A stretch of DNA of 64,000 nt from PBB1 sp043738425 (GCA_043738425.1 JAYUGJ010000071.1:62001-126000); one strand, 5' to 3'. Positions 8,091 through 17,245 are shown, counted from the first letter of the stretch. A program made the numbers and translations. Notes: generated by a model from the sequence alone, not told the origin.

Positions 8091-9791
8091 ATGAACGCTG
8101 CCCAACTGATCGAACAACACGGCCCCCGTGAGGCGATGCCTTACGACGTGGCGGTGGTCGGCGGTGGCCCAGCGGGCTTGGCTACCGCGATTCGCATCAA
8201 GCAGCTGGCGCTGGTGCGTGGCAGCGAAGTCTCGGTGGTGGTGCTGGAAAAGGGCTCGGAGCCCGGTGCCCACATATTGAGCGGCGCGGTGATGGACCCG
8301 CGTGCACTCGATGAGTTGTTCCCGAACTGGAAAGCGCTCGGCGCGCCGCTGGACCAGGCCGTCACCGAAGATGAGTTTTTGTTCTTGACCCGTGACGGTG
8401 CCACGCCCACACCCAAGGCGCTGCTGCCCGAGTGCTTTCACAACGCAGGCAACTACGTCATCAGCCTGGGCAACCTGACGCGCTGGCTGGGCCAGCAGGC
8501 CGAGGCGCTGGGGGTTGAAATTTTTCCCGGCTTCGCGGCTGCCGAAGTGCTTTACAGCGAAGACGGCAAGGCGGTCACGGGTGTGGCCACCGGCAACGTC
8601 GGGCTGGGCAAAAACGGCGAGCCGACCGATCACTTCCAGCTCGGCATGGAGCTGCACGCCAAGTACACCGTGTTTGCTGAAGGCTCGCGCGGGCACCTGG
8701 GCAAGCAACTGATCGCACGTTTCAAACTCGACGCCGGCCGCGACCCGCAAAGCTACGGCCTGGGTATCAAGGAGTTGTGGGAGATCGACCCCGCCCAGCA
8801 CCGACCCGGCCGGGTGGTGCACACCGCCGGTTGGCCGCTCGATTCGCGCACCTACGGCGGTGCTTTTTTGTATCACCTGCCAAACAACCAGGTCACGCTG
8901 GGTTTCATCACCGGCCTCGATTACAGCAACCCGTGGCTGAGCCCGTTCGAAGAAATGCAGCGCTGGAAAACCCACCCGGCGATACGCGGCGTGCTGGAAG
9001 GCGGCAAACGCGTCGGCTACGGTGCCAGGTCTATCACCGCGGGGGGTTTGTTGAGCTTGCCGCAGACCGTGTTTCCCGGTGGCGCGCTGGTCGGCTGCGA
9101 GGCCGGTTACCTCAACGTGAGCCGCATCAAAGGCAGCCACGCGGCGATCAAAAGCGGCATGCTCGCGGCCGACGCCATTTTCGATGCGCTGGGCAACGGC
9201 CGCCAGCACGATGAGCTGATCGCCTATCCCGAAGCGTTCGAGCGCAGCTGGCTGCATGAAGAACTGCAACGCACGCGTAATTTCAAACAGTGGTTCAAAA
9301 AAGGCCTGTGGTGGGCCACGCTGATGACCGGTATCGAGCAGTGGCTGCTGCCCAAACTCGGCATCAAGTCGCCCCCGTGGACGTTGCACCACCATGTGCC
9401 CGACCACCTGGCGTTGAAGCCGGCTGCCAGTTGCCCACCCATCAACTACCCGAAGCCTGATGGCAAGCTGACGTTCGACCGGCTCAGCAGCGTATTCATC
9501 AGCAACACCAACCACGAGGAAAACCAGCCCGCGCACCTGACGCTGAAAGACAGCGGCGTGCCGGTCAGCGTGAACCTGGCGACCTACGCCGGCCCCGAAA
9601 GCAGGTATTGCCCCGCCGGCGTGTACGAATACGTCAAAGCCACCGACGCGGCGGGCAAAGAAGTCGACCGGCTGCAAATCAATGCACAAAACTGCGTGCA
9701 TTGCAAAAGCTGCGACATCAAAGACCCGACGCAAAACATCGTGTGGGTGACGCCCGAAGGCGGCGGCGGGCCGAACTACGCGGGCATGTAG
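8091..9791 (+). CDS. electron transfer flavoprotein-ubiquinone oxidoreductase (ETF-QO)
   Basis: ETF-QO takes electrons from reduced electron-transfer flavoprotein, which collects them from acyl-CoA and other dehydrogenases, and passes them to ubiquinone at the inner membrane. The 566-residue protein has an N-terminal FAD fold (VAVVGGGPAGLATAIRI, about 21-37). The quinone-binding middle region contains GCEAGYLNVSRIKGSHAAIKSG. The C-terminal 4Fe-4S site has cysteines in YCPAGVYE and NCVHCKSCDIKDP. I chose the ATG at 8091 because it gives MNAAQLIEQHGPREAM, while the longer frame upstream is Cys/Arg-rich noise. A recurrent GTGCCAGGTCTAT word inside the gene uses an AGG TCT codon pair. No etfAB genes are in the window. 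Confidence 0.96.
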   Translation: MNAAQLIEQHGPREAMPYDVAVVGGGPAGLATAIRIKQLALVRGSEVSVVVLEKGSEPGAHILSGAVMDPRALDELFPNWKALGAPLDQAVTEDEFLFLTRDGATPTPKALLPECFHNAGNYVISLGNLTRWLGQQAEALGVEIFPGFAAAEVLYSEDGKAVTGVATGNVGLGKNGEPTDHFQLGMELHAKYTVFAEGSRGHLGKQLIARFKLDAGRDPQSYGLGIKELWEIDPAQHRPGRVVHTAGWPLDSRTYGGAFLYHLPNNQVTLGFITGLDYSNPWLSPFEEMQRWKTHPAIRGVLEGGKRVGYGARSITAGGLLSLPQTVFPGGALVGCEAGYLNVSRIKGSHAAIKSGMLAADAIFDALGNGRQHDELIAYPEAFERSWLHEELQRTRNFKQWFKKGLWWATLMTGIEQWLLPKLGIKSPPWTLHHHVPDHLALKPAASCPPINYPKPDGKLTFDRLSSVFISNTNHEENQPAHLTLKDSGVPVSVNLATYAGPESRYCPAGVYEYVKATDAAGKEVDRLQINAQNCVHCKSCDIKDPTQNIVWVTPEGGGGPNYAGM

Positions 9792-9856
9792 TGGTCGCAG
9801 CCGACGACATCGAACCGACCGAATCCGCGGTGTGCGCTGATAGACTTTTGACTTGC

Positions 9857-10078
9857 CAGGAGAGAGCCGACTCGCACCACGCGACTCGGCCGCCGAAGGC
9901 GCAAGGTGCAGCGGAAACGACGCACCGCAACGCTCAGGCAAAAGGACTGGCAACACGCTGACCACGAGGTCGGCGTTCCTCACTGAAGAGAGGCCCACCC
10001 CGAGTGGGTCCACCGAAGGGGCAAGCGTTCGGCCGTGCTGCGGCCAGCGTCAATCTCTCAGGTAAAGCGGACAGCGAG
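9857..10078 (+). promoter_or_regulatory. tandem glycine riboswitch (two aptamers) upstream of gcvT
   Basis: Two consecutive glycine aptamers are visible. Aptamer I (about 9857-9950) has the GGAGAG opening, the GCCGAAGG internal motif and the CGCTCAGGCAAAAGGAC closing. Aptamer II (about 9980-10078) has GAAGAGAGG, ACCGAAGGGGCAAG and TCTCTCAGGTAAAGCGGACAG. The pair lies directly before gcvT. In this RNA class glycine binding turns on the cleavage genes. A hairpin at 10091-10113 (8-bp stem) between aptamer II and the start codon may be part of the expression platform. It lacks a U-run, so control is probably translational rather than by termination; that last point is inference. Confidence 0.95.
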
Positions 10079-10143
10079 GGCACCCGGCGACCATGCACTT
10101 CCCCCGTGCGTGGTCGATTGCGTCACTGCCCTTGGAAATGCCG

Positions 10144-11298
10144 ATGTCCGACACGTCTTCTGTTCACACCAGTTTGTTGCCGACGCCGCTGCACGCGCTG
10201 CACCTCGAACTCGGCGCGCGCATGGTGCCGTTTGCCGGCTACTCGATGCCGGTGCAGTACCCGGCCGGCTTGATGGCCGAGCACCTGCACTGCCGCGCGG
10301 CTGCGGCACTGTTCGATGTGTCGCACATGGGGCAATTGCGCATCACCGGCAACCACGCCGCAGCCGCACTCGAGTCACTGATTCCGATCGACCTGATCGG
10401 CATGCAAGCGGGCCAACAGCGCTACGGGTTTTTCACGAATGCCGATGGCGGCATCCTCGACGACCTGATGCTGACCCGCGCGGGCACTGCCGAACAAAGT
10501 GAATGGCTGCTGATCGTCAACGCATCCAACCAGGCGGCCGACACCGCCCACCTGATGCAGCACATCGGCCAGCGCTGCACGGTGCAACCACAACCCGACC
10601 TGGCGCTGCTCGCGCTGCAAGGCCCGCTGGCGGTGGTAGCACTCGCGCGCTTGAACCCGGCGGTGGCATCGCTCAGCTTCATGAACGGCGCGGCGCTGGC
10701 GCTGAACGGCGCGGCGTGCTTCGTGACCCGCTCGGGCTACACCGGCGAAGACGGCTTCGAAATTTCGGTGCCGGCGGCCGATGCCGAATCGCTGGCCCGC
10801 GCGCTGCTGGCGCAACCCGAAGTGCGGCCGGCCGGCTTGGGCGCACGCGACACGCTGCGCCTGGAAGCCGGCCTGTGCCTGCACGGCAACGACATCGACA
10901 CGCACACCACGCCGGTTGAAGCAGGCCTGACGTGGGCGATACAAAAGGTGCGCCGCGCCGGTGGTGCGCGGGCCGGTGGCTATCCGGGCGCGGCCACCAT
11001 CGACGCGCAGATCGTTGATGGCACCAGCCGCCGCCGCTCGGGCCTGACCGGCCTGGACCGCGCGCCGGTGCGCCCTGGCACCGCCCTGTTCGATGCCGAT
11101 GGCCAGCCACTCGGCACCGTCACCAGCGGCACGCTGGCACCCACCGCAAACCAACCGATCGCGGTGGCGTACTTGCCCACCGCACATGCGGTGATCAACC
11201 AACTAATTTACGCCGAAGTACGCGGCAAGCGACTGCCCATGCGGGTGACCGCGCTGCCGTTTGTTGCGCACCGCTACCTGCGCCAGGCCGCCGTCTGA
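10144..11298 (+). CDS. gcvT: aminomethyltransferase, glycine cleavage T protein
   Basis: GcvT accepts the aminomethyl group from lipoylated H protein, transfers the one-carbon unit to tetrahydrofolate and releases ammonia. The protein is 384 residues from the ATG at 10144. An ATG at 10138 and one at 10093 are also in frame; 10144 has GGAA about 6 bases upstream and gives MSDTSSVHTSLLPTPL. Family motifs include GARMVPFAGYSMPVQY, FDVSHMGQ, GYTGEDGFEI and the folate-site region ARDTLRLEAGLCLHGND. The gene is first in gcvT-gcvH-gcvP behind the glycine riboswitch, the standard arrangement for glycine-induced catabolism. Confidence 0.96.
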   Translation: MSDTSSVHTSLLPTPLHALHLELGARMVPFAGYSMPVQYPAGLMAEHLHCRAAAALFDVSHMGQLRITGNHAAAALESLIPIDLIGMQAGQQRYGFFTNADGGILDDLMLTRAGTAEQSEWLLIVNASNQAADTAHLMQHIGQRCTVQPQPDLALLALQGPLAVVALARLNPAVASLSFMNGAALALNGAACFVTRSGYTGEDGFEISVPAADAESLARALLAQPEVRPAGLGARDTLRLEAGLCLHGNDIDTHTTPVEAGLTWAIQKVRRAGGARAGGYPGAATIDAQIVDGTSRRRSGLTGLDRAPVRPGTALFDADGQPLGTVTSGTLAPTANQPIAVAYLPTAHAVINQLIYAEVRGKRLPMRVTALPFVAHRYLRQAAV

Positions 11299-11367
11299 GC
11301 GCGTGCGCAGCACCCACCGCTTTGATTTTTTCCTGCTGACTTTGCACCCCACTTTTTGGAGAATCCC

Positions 11368-11742
11368 ATGCCCATCCACTACACCGCCGACCACGAATGG
11401 ATCGACAGCACGCAACCCGCAGCCGCCATCGTCGGCATCACCGTGCATGCGCAAGATGCGCTCGGCGACGTGGTGTTTGTCGACCTGCCTGAAGTCGGTG
11501 CCACCTTCGCCAAAGGCGATGTGGCCGGCGTGGTCGAGTCGGTCAAGGCCGCGGCCGATTTGTTCATGCCCGTCAGCGGCGAAGTCATCGAAGTCAACGA
11601 AACCCTGCGCGCCGACCCGTCACTGGCCAACAGCGACCCGTTGGCCAGCGGTTGGTTTTTCAAACTGAAACTGAGCGATGCAGCGCAGCTGAGTGAGTTG
11701 ATGGATGGTGCGGCTTACGAAGCGCTGTTGAAAAACGCATAG
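11368..11742 (+). CDS. gcvH: glycine cleavage system H protein
   Basis: GcvH is the 124-residue lipoyl carrier that shuttles the methylamine intermediate between the P, T and L proteins. The lipoylated lysine is Lys60 in VVESVKAAADL. The surrounding GDVVFVDLPEVG and the MPVSGEVIEVNE barrel strands are typical. The start at 11368 is preceded by TTTTTGGAGAATCCC, a strong ribosome binding site 6 bases upstream, which decides against the in-frame ATG at 11356. The gene sits about 70 bases after gcvT and 60 bases before gcvP. The L protein (dihydrolipoamide dehydrogenase) is not in the window. Confidence 0.97.
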   Translation: MPIHYTADHEWIDSTQPAAAIVGITVHAQDALGDVVFVDLPEVGATFAKGDVAGVVESVKAAADLFMPVSGEVIEVNETLRADPSLANSDPLASGWFFKLKLSDAAQLSELMDGAAYEALLKNA

Positions 11743-11801
11743 CGCCGGGCCACATTGGCACACCGAGTGAAAAAAGCACCGAATAGAACAGGCAGTAAAC
11801 C

Positions 11802-14750
11802 ATGTTGATGTCCACCCGCACCACCCTCGCCGAGCTCGAAAACGCGACCGAGTTCGCCGCGCGCCACATCGCGATCACCGACGCCGACGAGCAGCACATG
11901 CTCAAAGCGATTGCGCCCGGGCTGCCGCATTTCAGCCGCCGTGCGCTGATCGAAGCCATCGTGCCGCGCAGCATCGCGCGCAGCCACGCGATGGCGCTGC
12001 CCGCGCCGCTCACCGAAGCTGCGGCGCTGGCCGAGCTGAAAACCATCGCCGCCAAAAACCGGGTGCTGAAAAGCTGCATCGGCCAGGGCTACCACGGCAC
12101 CCACACGCCAGGCGTCATCTTGCGCAACATCTTGGAAAACCCAGCCTGGTACACCGCCTACACGCCGTACCAGGCCGAAATCTCGCAAGGCCGCATGGAA
12201 GCGCTGATCAACTTTCAAACCATGGTGTGTGAGCTGACCGGCATGGCGATTTCCAACGCCTCCATGCTCGACGAGGCCACTGCCGCGGCCGAAGCGATGA
12301 CGCTGGCCAAGCGCAGCGTGAAGTCGAAAAGCGACACGGTGGTCGTGGCTGGCGACTGCCACCCGCAAACCATCGAAGTCATACAAACCCGCGCCGCGCC
12401 GCTGGGGCTGACGGTGGTGGTGGCGCACTCGGCCGAGCAATGGAACGGTCTGCTCGACGGCGGCGACTACTTCGCCGCCATCGCGCAGTACCCGGCCACC
12501 GACGGTTCGGTGCACGACTTCCGCGGCGCGGCTGAACAAATACATGCACACCATGCCGCGTTCATCGTCGCCGCCGATTTGCTCGCACTCACGCTGCTGA
12601 TACCACCCGGTGAATTCGGTGCCGACATCGTGGTCGGCAACACCCAGCGCTTCGGCGTGCCAATGGGCAACGGCGGCCCGCACGCGGCGTACCTCGGTTG
12701 TCGCGATGCGTTCAAACGTTCGCTGCCCGGCCGGCTGGTCGGCATCAGCATCGATGCGCATGGCAACCCGGCGTACCGGCTCGCGCTGCAAACCCGCGAG
12801 CAACACATACGCCGCGAAAAAGCCACCTCCAACATCTGCACCGCGCAGGTGTTGCTGGCCGTCATCGCCAGCATGTACGCGGTCTATCACGGGCCGGTGG
12901 GCTTGAAGCGCATTGCGCAGCGGGTCGCCACCTACACCGCCATCTTGGCGCATGGGCTGCGCGATATGGGTTGGACGCTGGGCGCCGCCACCGCATTCGA
13001 CGCGATCACGGTGTCCACCGGAGAGCACGCCGCGGCAATCGCCGACGAGGCGGTGGCTCACGGCATGAACCTGCGCCGTTTTCCACAGTGGGGCGACACG
13101 ATGTTGGGCATCGCACTGGACGAGACCACCAGCCGCGCCGACATCAGCGCGCTGTGGGCGGTCTTCGCGTTGCCAGGTCAAACACTGCCGTCGGTAGACG
13201 ACTACGCTGGCACCGCCGAGCCGCTGCTACCAGCCGAGCTGCGTCGCACCAGCCAGTTTTTGACGCATCCGGTGTTCAACAGCCACCACAGCGAAACCGA
13301 GATGCTGCGATACATTCGCCGCCTGTCGGATAAAGACCTGGCACTCGACCGCACGATGATCCCGCTGGGTTCGTGCACCATGAAGCTCAACGCCACCAGC
13401 GAGATGATTCCGGTGACCTGGCCCGAGTTTGCCAACATCCACCCGTTTGCACCGGCCGACCAGCGTGCGGGCTACCAACTGCTCGATACGCAGCTGCGCC
13501 AATGGCTGTGCCAAGCCACCGGTTACGCCGGCATCAGCTTGCAACCGAACGCCGGTTCGCAGGGCGAATACGCCGGGCTGTTGGTGATTCAAGCCTGGCA
13601 CGCCTCGCGCGGCGACAAGCAACGCGACATCTGCCTCATCCCCGAATCGGCCCACGGTACCAACCCCGCATCGGCGCAAATGGCCGGGATGAAAGTGGTG
13701 GTCACACGATGCGACACCGAGGGCAACGTCGACCTGGCCGACCTGCGCGCCAAATGCGAATTGCACAGCGCGCAACTCGCCGCGGTAATGATCACCTACC
13801 CCTCGACCTACGGCGTGTTCGACCCGCACATCAAGCAACTGTGCGCGCTGGTACACCAGCACGGCGGCCGCGTGTATGTCGACGGCGCGAACATGAATGC
13901 GTTGGTCGGCGTGGCTGCGCCCGGTGAATTCGGCGGCGACGTGAGCCACCTGAACTTGCACAAAACCTTTTGTATTCCGCACGGTGGCGGCGGCCCCGGC
14001 GTCGGCCCGGTGTGCGTGGTTAAAGACCTGGTACCTTTTTTGCCGGTGCACCGCACGGCCGATGGTGCCGACCCGCAATCGGCACACGCTGTCGGCGCGA
14101 TTTCTGCCGCACCGCTGGGCAACGCCGCGGTGCTGCCGATCAGCTGGATGTACATGCGCATGATGGGTGCCGAAGGTTTGGTGACGGCCACCGAAACCGC
14201 CATCTTGAGTGCCAACTACATCGCCGCGCGGCTGGCCGATCACTACGACATTCACTTCAGCGGCGGCTTGCCGCACCTGCGCGGCGGTGGCGTAGCGCAT
14301 GAGTGCATCCTCGATGTGCGGCCCATCAAAGACGCCTGCGGCATCAGCGCCGAAGACGTCGCCAAACGGCTGATCGACTACGGCTTTCATGCGCCCACCT
14401 TGAGCTTTCCGGTGCCAGGCACCTTGATGGTCGAGCCGACCGAAAGTGAGCCGCTGCACGAGCTAGACCGTTTCTGCGACGCGATGATCGCGATCCGCGT
14501 TGAAATCAAAAAGATCGAGTCGGGCGAGTGGCCGCAAGACGCCAACCCACTGAAAAACGCGCCGCACACCGCGCACTCGCTGTTGGCCGCCAACTGGCCC
14601 CACGCCTACACCCGCGAGCAAGCCGCCTACCCCGACGCCCGCCTGCGCCAGCACAAATACTGGGTGCCGGTCGCCCGAGTCGACAACGTGCACGGCGACC
14701 GCAACCTGATGTGCAGCTGCGCGCCGGTGGCCGATTACACGGCGGGTTGA
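11802..14750 (+). CDS. gcvP: glycine dehydrogenase (decarboxylating), P protein
   Basis: GcvP is the pyridoxal-phosphate enzyme that decarboxylates glycine and loads the residue onto H protein. The 982-residue single-chain form contains fused alpha and beta halves, as in most Proteobacteria. Motifs include SCIGQGYHGTHTPGVI near residue 88, NASMLDEATAAAEAM, and LNLHKTFCIPHGGGGPG, with Lys721 as the PLP-binding lysine. Two in-frame ATGs (11802 and 11808) are possible starts, and the upstream region shows only a weak ribosome site. Two copies of the recurrent TAAAGACCTGG word lie in the gene, at 13330-13344 and 14020-14034. Confidence 0.97.
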   Translation: MLMSTRTTLAELENATEFAARHIAITDADEQHMLKAIAPGLPHFSRRALIEAIVPRSIARSHAMALPAPLTEAAALAELKTIAAKNRVLKSCIGQGYHGTHTPGVILRNILENPAWYTAYTPYQAEISQGRMEALINFQTMVCELTGMAISNASMLDEATAAAEAMTLAKRSVKSKSDTVVVAGDCHPQTIEVIQTRAAPLGLTVVVAHSAEQWNGLLDGGDYFAAIAQYPATDGSVHDFRGAAEQIHAHHAAFIVAADLLALTLLIPPGEFGADIVVGNTQRFGVPMGNGGPHAAYLGCRDAFKRSLPGRLVGISIDAHGNPAYRLALQTREQHIRREKATSNICTAQVLLAVIASMYAVYHGPVGLKRIAQRVATYTAILAHGLRDMGWTLGAATAFDAITVSTGEHAAAIADEAVAHGMNLRRFPQWGDTMLGIALDETTSRADISALWAVFALPGQTLPSVDDYAGTAEPLLPAELRRTSQFLTHPVFNSHHSETEMLRYIRRLSDKDLALDRTMIPLGSCTMKLNATSEMIPVTWPEFANIHPFAPADQRAGYQLLDTQLRQWLCQATGYAGISLQPNAGSQGEYAGLLVIQAWHASRGDKQRDICLIPESAHGTNPASAQMAGMKVVVTRCDTEGNVDLADLRAKCELHSAQLAAVMITYPSTYGVFDPHIKQLCALVHQHGGRVYVDGANMNALVGVAAPGEFGGDVSHLNLHKTFCIPHGGGGPGVGPVCVVKDLVPFLPVHRTADGADPQSAHAVGAISAAPLGNAAVLPISWMYMRMMGAEGLVTATETAILSANYIAARLADHYDIHFSGGLPHLRGGGVAHECILDVRPIKDACGISAEDVAKRLIDYGFHAPTLSFPVPGTLMVEPTESEPLHELDRFCDAMIAIRVEIKKIESGEWPQDANPLKNAPHTAHSLLAANWPHAYTREQAAYPDARLRQHKYWVPVARVDNVHGDRNLMCSCAPVADYTAG

Positions 14751-14946
14751 CGATCCGTCGTCTGCCCCACCACGCGTGCTCGACCGCATGCCGCGCCGTG
14801 CACGCGACCTTGCCCGAATGACGCATCGGTGGGGCGCCTGCATGACCTGTGCGGCAGGTGCCATTGCGCTTCGGCGCCGGGCGCAGTGCTTTTACGTCGT
14901 GAACCAACGGTCCCGAACGCCTCACCACCGCCGACAATTCACCGCT

Positions 14947-15234
14947 ATGGCCAAGCCGATTCCCCGCCTCCATGCCGACGAAATCCAGCGTGTCATCGCG
15001 ACCGCGTGGGACGACCGGCCGCCGTATCCGCAGGTGCTGCGCCAGCATGGCTTGTTGCCCGGGCAGCTGGTGCAGTTGCTCAGACGCGAGCTGACGCCGA
15101 ATGCGTACAAGGTGTGGGTGGCGCGCACGAAAGCAGCGCCTGCAGCGCGCGGGCCGGCTCGCACCTCGGTGTTCACACGCACCGCCGCGCCTCGGGCCGT
15201 GGCCGGCGCGCCGCGTCGGATGCCACCGAAGTAG
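14947..15234 (+). CDS. DUF2805 / TIGR03643 family protein
   Basis: The 95-residue protein has a conserved core, EIQRVIATAWDDRPPYP followed by HGLLPGQLVQLLRRELTPNAYKVW. This matches my recollection of the DUF2805 (TIGR03643) family of small helical, probably DNA-binding-like proteins of unknown role. The tail (residues 60-95) is basic and Ala/Arg/Pro-rich. I chose the ATG at 14947 because the core starts soon after it. The in-frame extension back to 14776 is Cys/Arg-rich and unlikely. The gene is convergent with the osmolyte transporter operon, with only 20 bases between stops. It is about 200 bases after gcvP and may have its own promoter. Confidence 0.8.
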   Translation: MAKPIPRLHADEIQRVIATAWDDRPPYPQVLRQHGLLPGQLVQLLRRELTPNAYKVWVARTKAAPAARGPARTSVFTRTAAPRAVAGAPRRMPPK

Positions 15235-15254
15235 TCAGGCACCGCGCATCGCCC

Positions 15255-16070
15255 TCAGCGCGCATCACGCCAGCGTTCTAAACACCTGGCACCGCGCTCA
15301 AACGCCAGATCGCACACCACCGCCAACAAAGCCAGCAGCACTGCGCCTTGCATGACATACGCGGTGTTGAAACCGCTCAAGCCGACGATGATCGGCGAGC
15401 CCAGCGTGCGCGCGCCGACGGTCGATGCAATCGCTGCGGTGCCGATGTTGATGCCGACCGAGGTGCGCACACCGGCCAGCATCACCGGCGCGGCCAGTGG
15501 CAGCTCGATGCGGATGAGGCGTTGCCATGCGTTCATGCCAAGGCCGCGGGCAGCCATCTGCGCGGCCAGTGGCACCGATTCGATACCGGCGATGGTGCCG
15601 CGCACGATCGGCAACAAGCCGTACAGTGCCAACGCGATCAGCGCGGGCGTGTCCCCGAAGCCGACCAGCGGCACTGCAATGGCCAGCACCGCCACCGGCG
15701 GCACGGTGTGACCGATGGCAACGATGCGCTCGACCAGGGGCCTGAATTCAGTGCCGGCGCTGCGGGTCACGAACACACCGCTGGCAACGCCTGCAACAAC
15801 CGCCAGGCTGCTCGACCACGCCACCAGCTGCAAGTGCGCCAGCAGCAGGTCGATGAAGCGGTCTTGCTCGTACATCGGTCGATCCAACGCGGGGAACATC
15901 GCAGCAAACAGCGGCTTCAGCAGCGGCATGCCGAACGCTGCACACAGCAGCGCCGACAGCGCCCACGGCAGCGGGTCGCGTAGCCAGGTCTTTAACGGCG
16001 CGGCGCGGCGGCTCGACGCGGCAGCTGCGTGGGCCACATTGGCTGCACCGTCGGTGTCGCCAATGGTCAT
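15255..16070 (-). CDS. yehW: osmolyte ABC transporter permease (YehW-like)
   Basis: The 271-residue inner-membrane permease belongs to the glycine-betaine/choline/OsmF type. Its binding-protein-dependent transport domain spans about residues 80-250, with the EAA-like loop GLGMNAWQRLIRIELPLAAPVMLAGVR and SVGINIGTAAIAS. The ATG at 16070 overlaps the TGA of the ATPase gene (ATGA), so translation is coupled. The upstream in-frame extension would run through the ATPase 3' end and is rejected. In E. coli the paralogous system yehZYXW (osmF) has the same order: binding protein, permease, ATPase, permease. The extreme 3' end holds a recurrent-word copy, CTAAACACCTGGCAC, read through AGG, TGT and TTA codons. 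Confidence 0.9.
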   Translation of the reverse strand: MTIGDTDGAANVAHAAAASSRRAAPLKTWLRDPLPWALSALLCAAFGMPLLKPLFAAMFPALDRPMYEQDRFIDLLLAHLQLVAWSSSLAVVAGVASGVFVTRSAGTEFRPLVERIVAIGHTVPPVAVLAIAVPLVGFGDTPALIALALYGLLPIVRGTIAGIESVPLAAQMAARGLGMNAWQRLIRIELPLAAPVMLAGVRTSVGINIGTAAIASTVGARTLGSPIIVGLSGFNTAYVMQGAVLLALLAVVCDLAFERGARCLERWRDAR

Positions 16071-17245
16071 GGCGCGGTCGATTCGGTGCGCAACAAATCG
16101 GCGTAATACAGCGTGCCGACCACCTGCGCGTGCGCATCGACCACCGGCAGCTGATCGGCATGGCTGGCCACCAACACCGACATCGCGTCCCGCAGGTTCA
16201 TCGTGGGGGGCAAACACGTCGCAGCGTGGTGAGCCGCGGCAGGGGCTTCGACAAGCTCAGCCCGAACGGGGTTGGGCTCAGCCCGATCGGAGGCGTGCTC
16301 AGCCCGATCGGAGGCGGGCTCCGGCCGATCGGGGGCGGGCTTCGGCCGATTGGCGGTGGGCGCCGACCGAACCGGGCTGGGCTCTGGCCGAACAGAGGTG
16401 GGCTCCTGCTGAACGGCCGTGGGTTCGGGCGGGCCGAGGCTGGCTACGGCACGACGCGAATCGGTCTGCGCGGCAGGGCGCATGCGGTCGGCTACGGTGT
16501 GCAGCGCCAGCAGCTTCAAGCCCATCGCGTTGCGGCCCAAGAAGTCGATGACAAAGTCATTCGCCGGCTCGCTCAGCAGTTGTCTGGGTGTGCCGTCCTG
16601 CACGATGCGGCCACGGTCCATCAACACGACGCGCGTGCCCAGCCGCAGCGCCTCGTCGATGTCGTGCGTCACCATGACGATGGTTTTGTTCGATGCCCGA
16701 TGGATGCGCGCCATCTCTGCCTGCAGCGCCTGGCGGGTCACCGGATCGAGCGCGCCGAACGGCTCGTCCATCAACAGCACATCGGGGTCGGCCGCCAGTG
16801 CCCGCGCCACGCCGACCCGCTGCTGCTGACCACCCGACAACTGGTGCGGAAAGCGGTGGCGAAACTGCGCCGCGTCCAACCCCAACAGCGCCAGCAATTC
16901 ATCGACCCGCTGGCTGGTGCGTGCAGCCGACCAACCCAGCAGCTGCGGCACGGTTGCGATGTTGCGCGCCACCGTCCAGTGCGGGAACAAGCCGGTCGAT
17001 TGAATCGCGTAGCCCATGCGCCGCCGCAAGGCTTCCACCCGCAGCGTTCGGGTGTCGACGCCGTTGAAGAAAATCTGCCCGGCATCGGGATCGATCAACC
17101 GGTTGATCATCTTCAAGGTGGTTGATTTGCCTGAGCCCGACGGGCCGATCAACGCGACGAATTCACCACGTTCGATGACCAGCGACAGCGCCGCGATGGC
17201 CGGCGTGCCGGCAAACGACTTGGTGACCTCGCGCAACTCGATCAT
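16067..17245 (-). CDS. yehX: osmolyte ABC transporter ATP-binding protein with repeat-expanded CBS region (YehX-like)
   Basis: This is a 392-residue ABC ATPase. The nucleotide-binding domain (1-240) shows Walker A GPSGSGKST, signature LSGGQQQR, Walker B LLMDEPFGALDP and the switch His in VTHD. A CBS-type module follows (GLKLLALHTVADRM ... NLRDAMSVLVASHADQLPVVDA). E. coli YehX, as I recall, is about 308 residues. The extra ~80 residues here are an insertion (about 265-345) rich in Pro, Glu, Arg and Ser, built of 7-residue repeats, which splits the CBS region. The ATPase core is intact, so import may still work. Ionic regulation by the CBS module, known in OpuA, could be altered. Both ends overlap neighbouring genes by 4 bases. 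Confidence 0.92.
   Translation of the reverse strand: MIELREVTKSFAGTPAIAALSLVIERGEFVALIGPSGSGKSTTLKMINRLIDPDAGQIFFNGVDTRTLRVEALRRRMGYAIQSTGLFPHWTVARNIATVPQLLGWSAARTSQRVDELLALLGLDAAQFRHRFPHQLSGGQQQRVGVARALAADPDVLLMDEPFGALDPVTRQALQAEMARIHRASNKTIVMVTHDIDEALRLGTRVVLMDRGRIVQDGTPRQLLSEPANDFVIDFLGRNAMGLKLLALHTVADRMRPAAQTDSRRAVASLGPPEPTAVQQEPTSVRPEPSPVRSAPTANRPKPAPDRPEPASDRAEHASDRAEPNPVRAELVEAPAAAHHAATCLPPTMNLRDAMSVLVASHADQLPVVDAHAQVVGTLYYADLLRTESTAP
16250..16438. repeat. 21-bp tandem repeat, about nine degenerate copies, inside yehX
   Basis: Starting at 16250, units of exactly 21 bases follow one another at 16250, 16271, 16292, 16313, 16334, 16355, 16376, 16397 and 16418. All share a GGGCTC(A/C)GGCCGA(T/A)CGG-like core. 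The first unit is the tail of a REP-like element (CTTCGACAAGCTCAGCCCG, beginning 16246), which suggests the array grew out of it. Being a multiple of three, it stays open and encodes 7-residue repeats such as SDRAEHA and PDRPEPA in the ATPase. Confidence 0.9.

Noticed and set aside
8055..10013. Long open frame (652 codons) antisense to the ETF-QO gene
   Set aside because: It is the opposite-strand shadow of a clearly identified gene in GC-rich DNA, with no family motif and a His/Arg/Gln-rich composition.
11715..14459. Two long minus-strand frames inside gcvP
   Set aside because: They are shadows of the 982-residue P protein; composition and lack of motifs argue against coding.
16246..16438. 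Frameshift or pseudogene in yehX caused by the repeat
   Set aside because: Each unit is 21 bases and the frame stays open through the CBS end to a stop that overlaps the next gene normally, so the gene appears intact.
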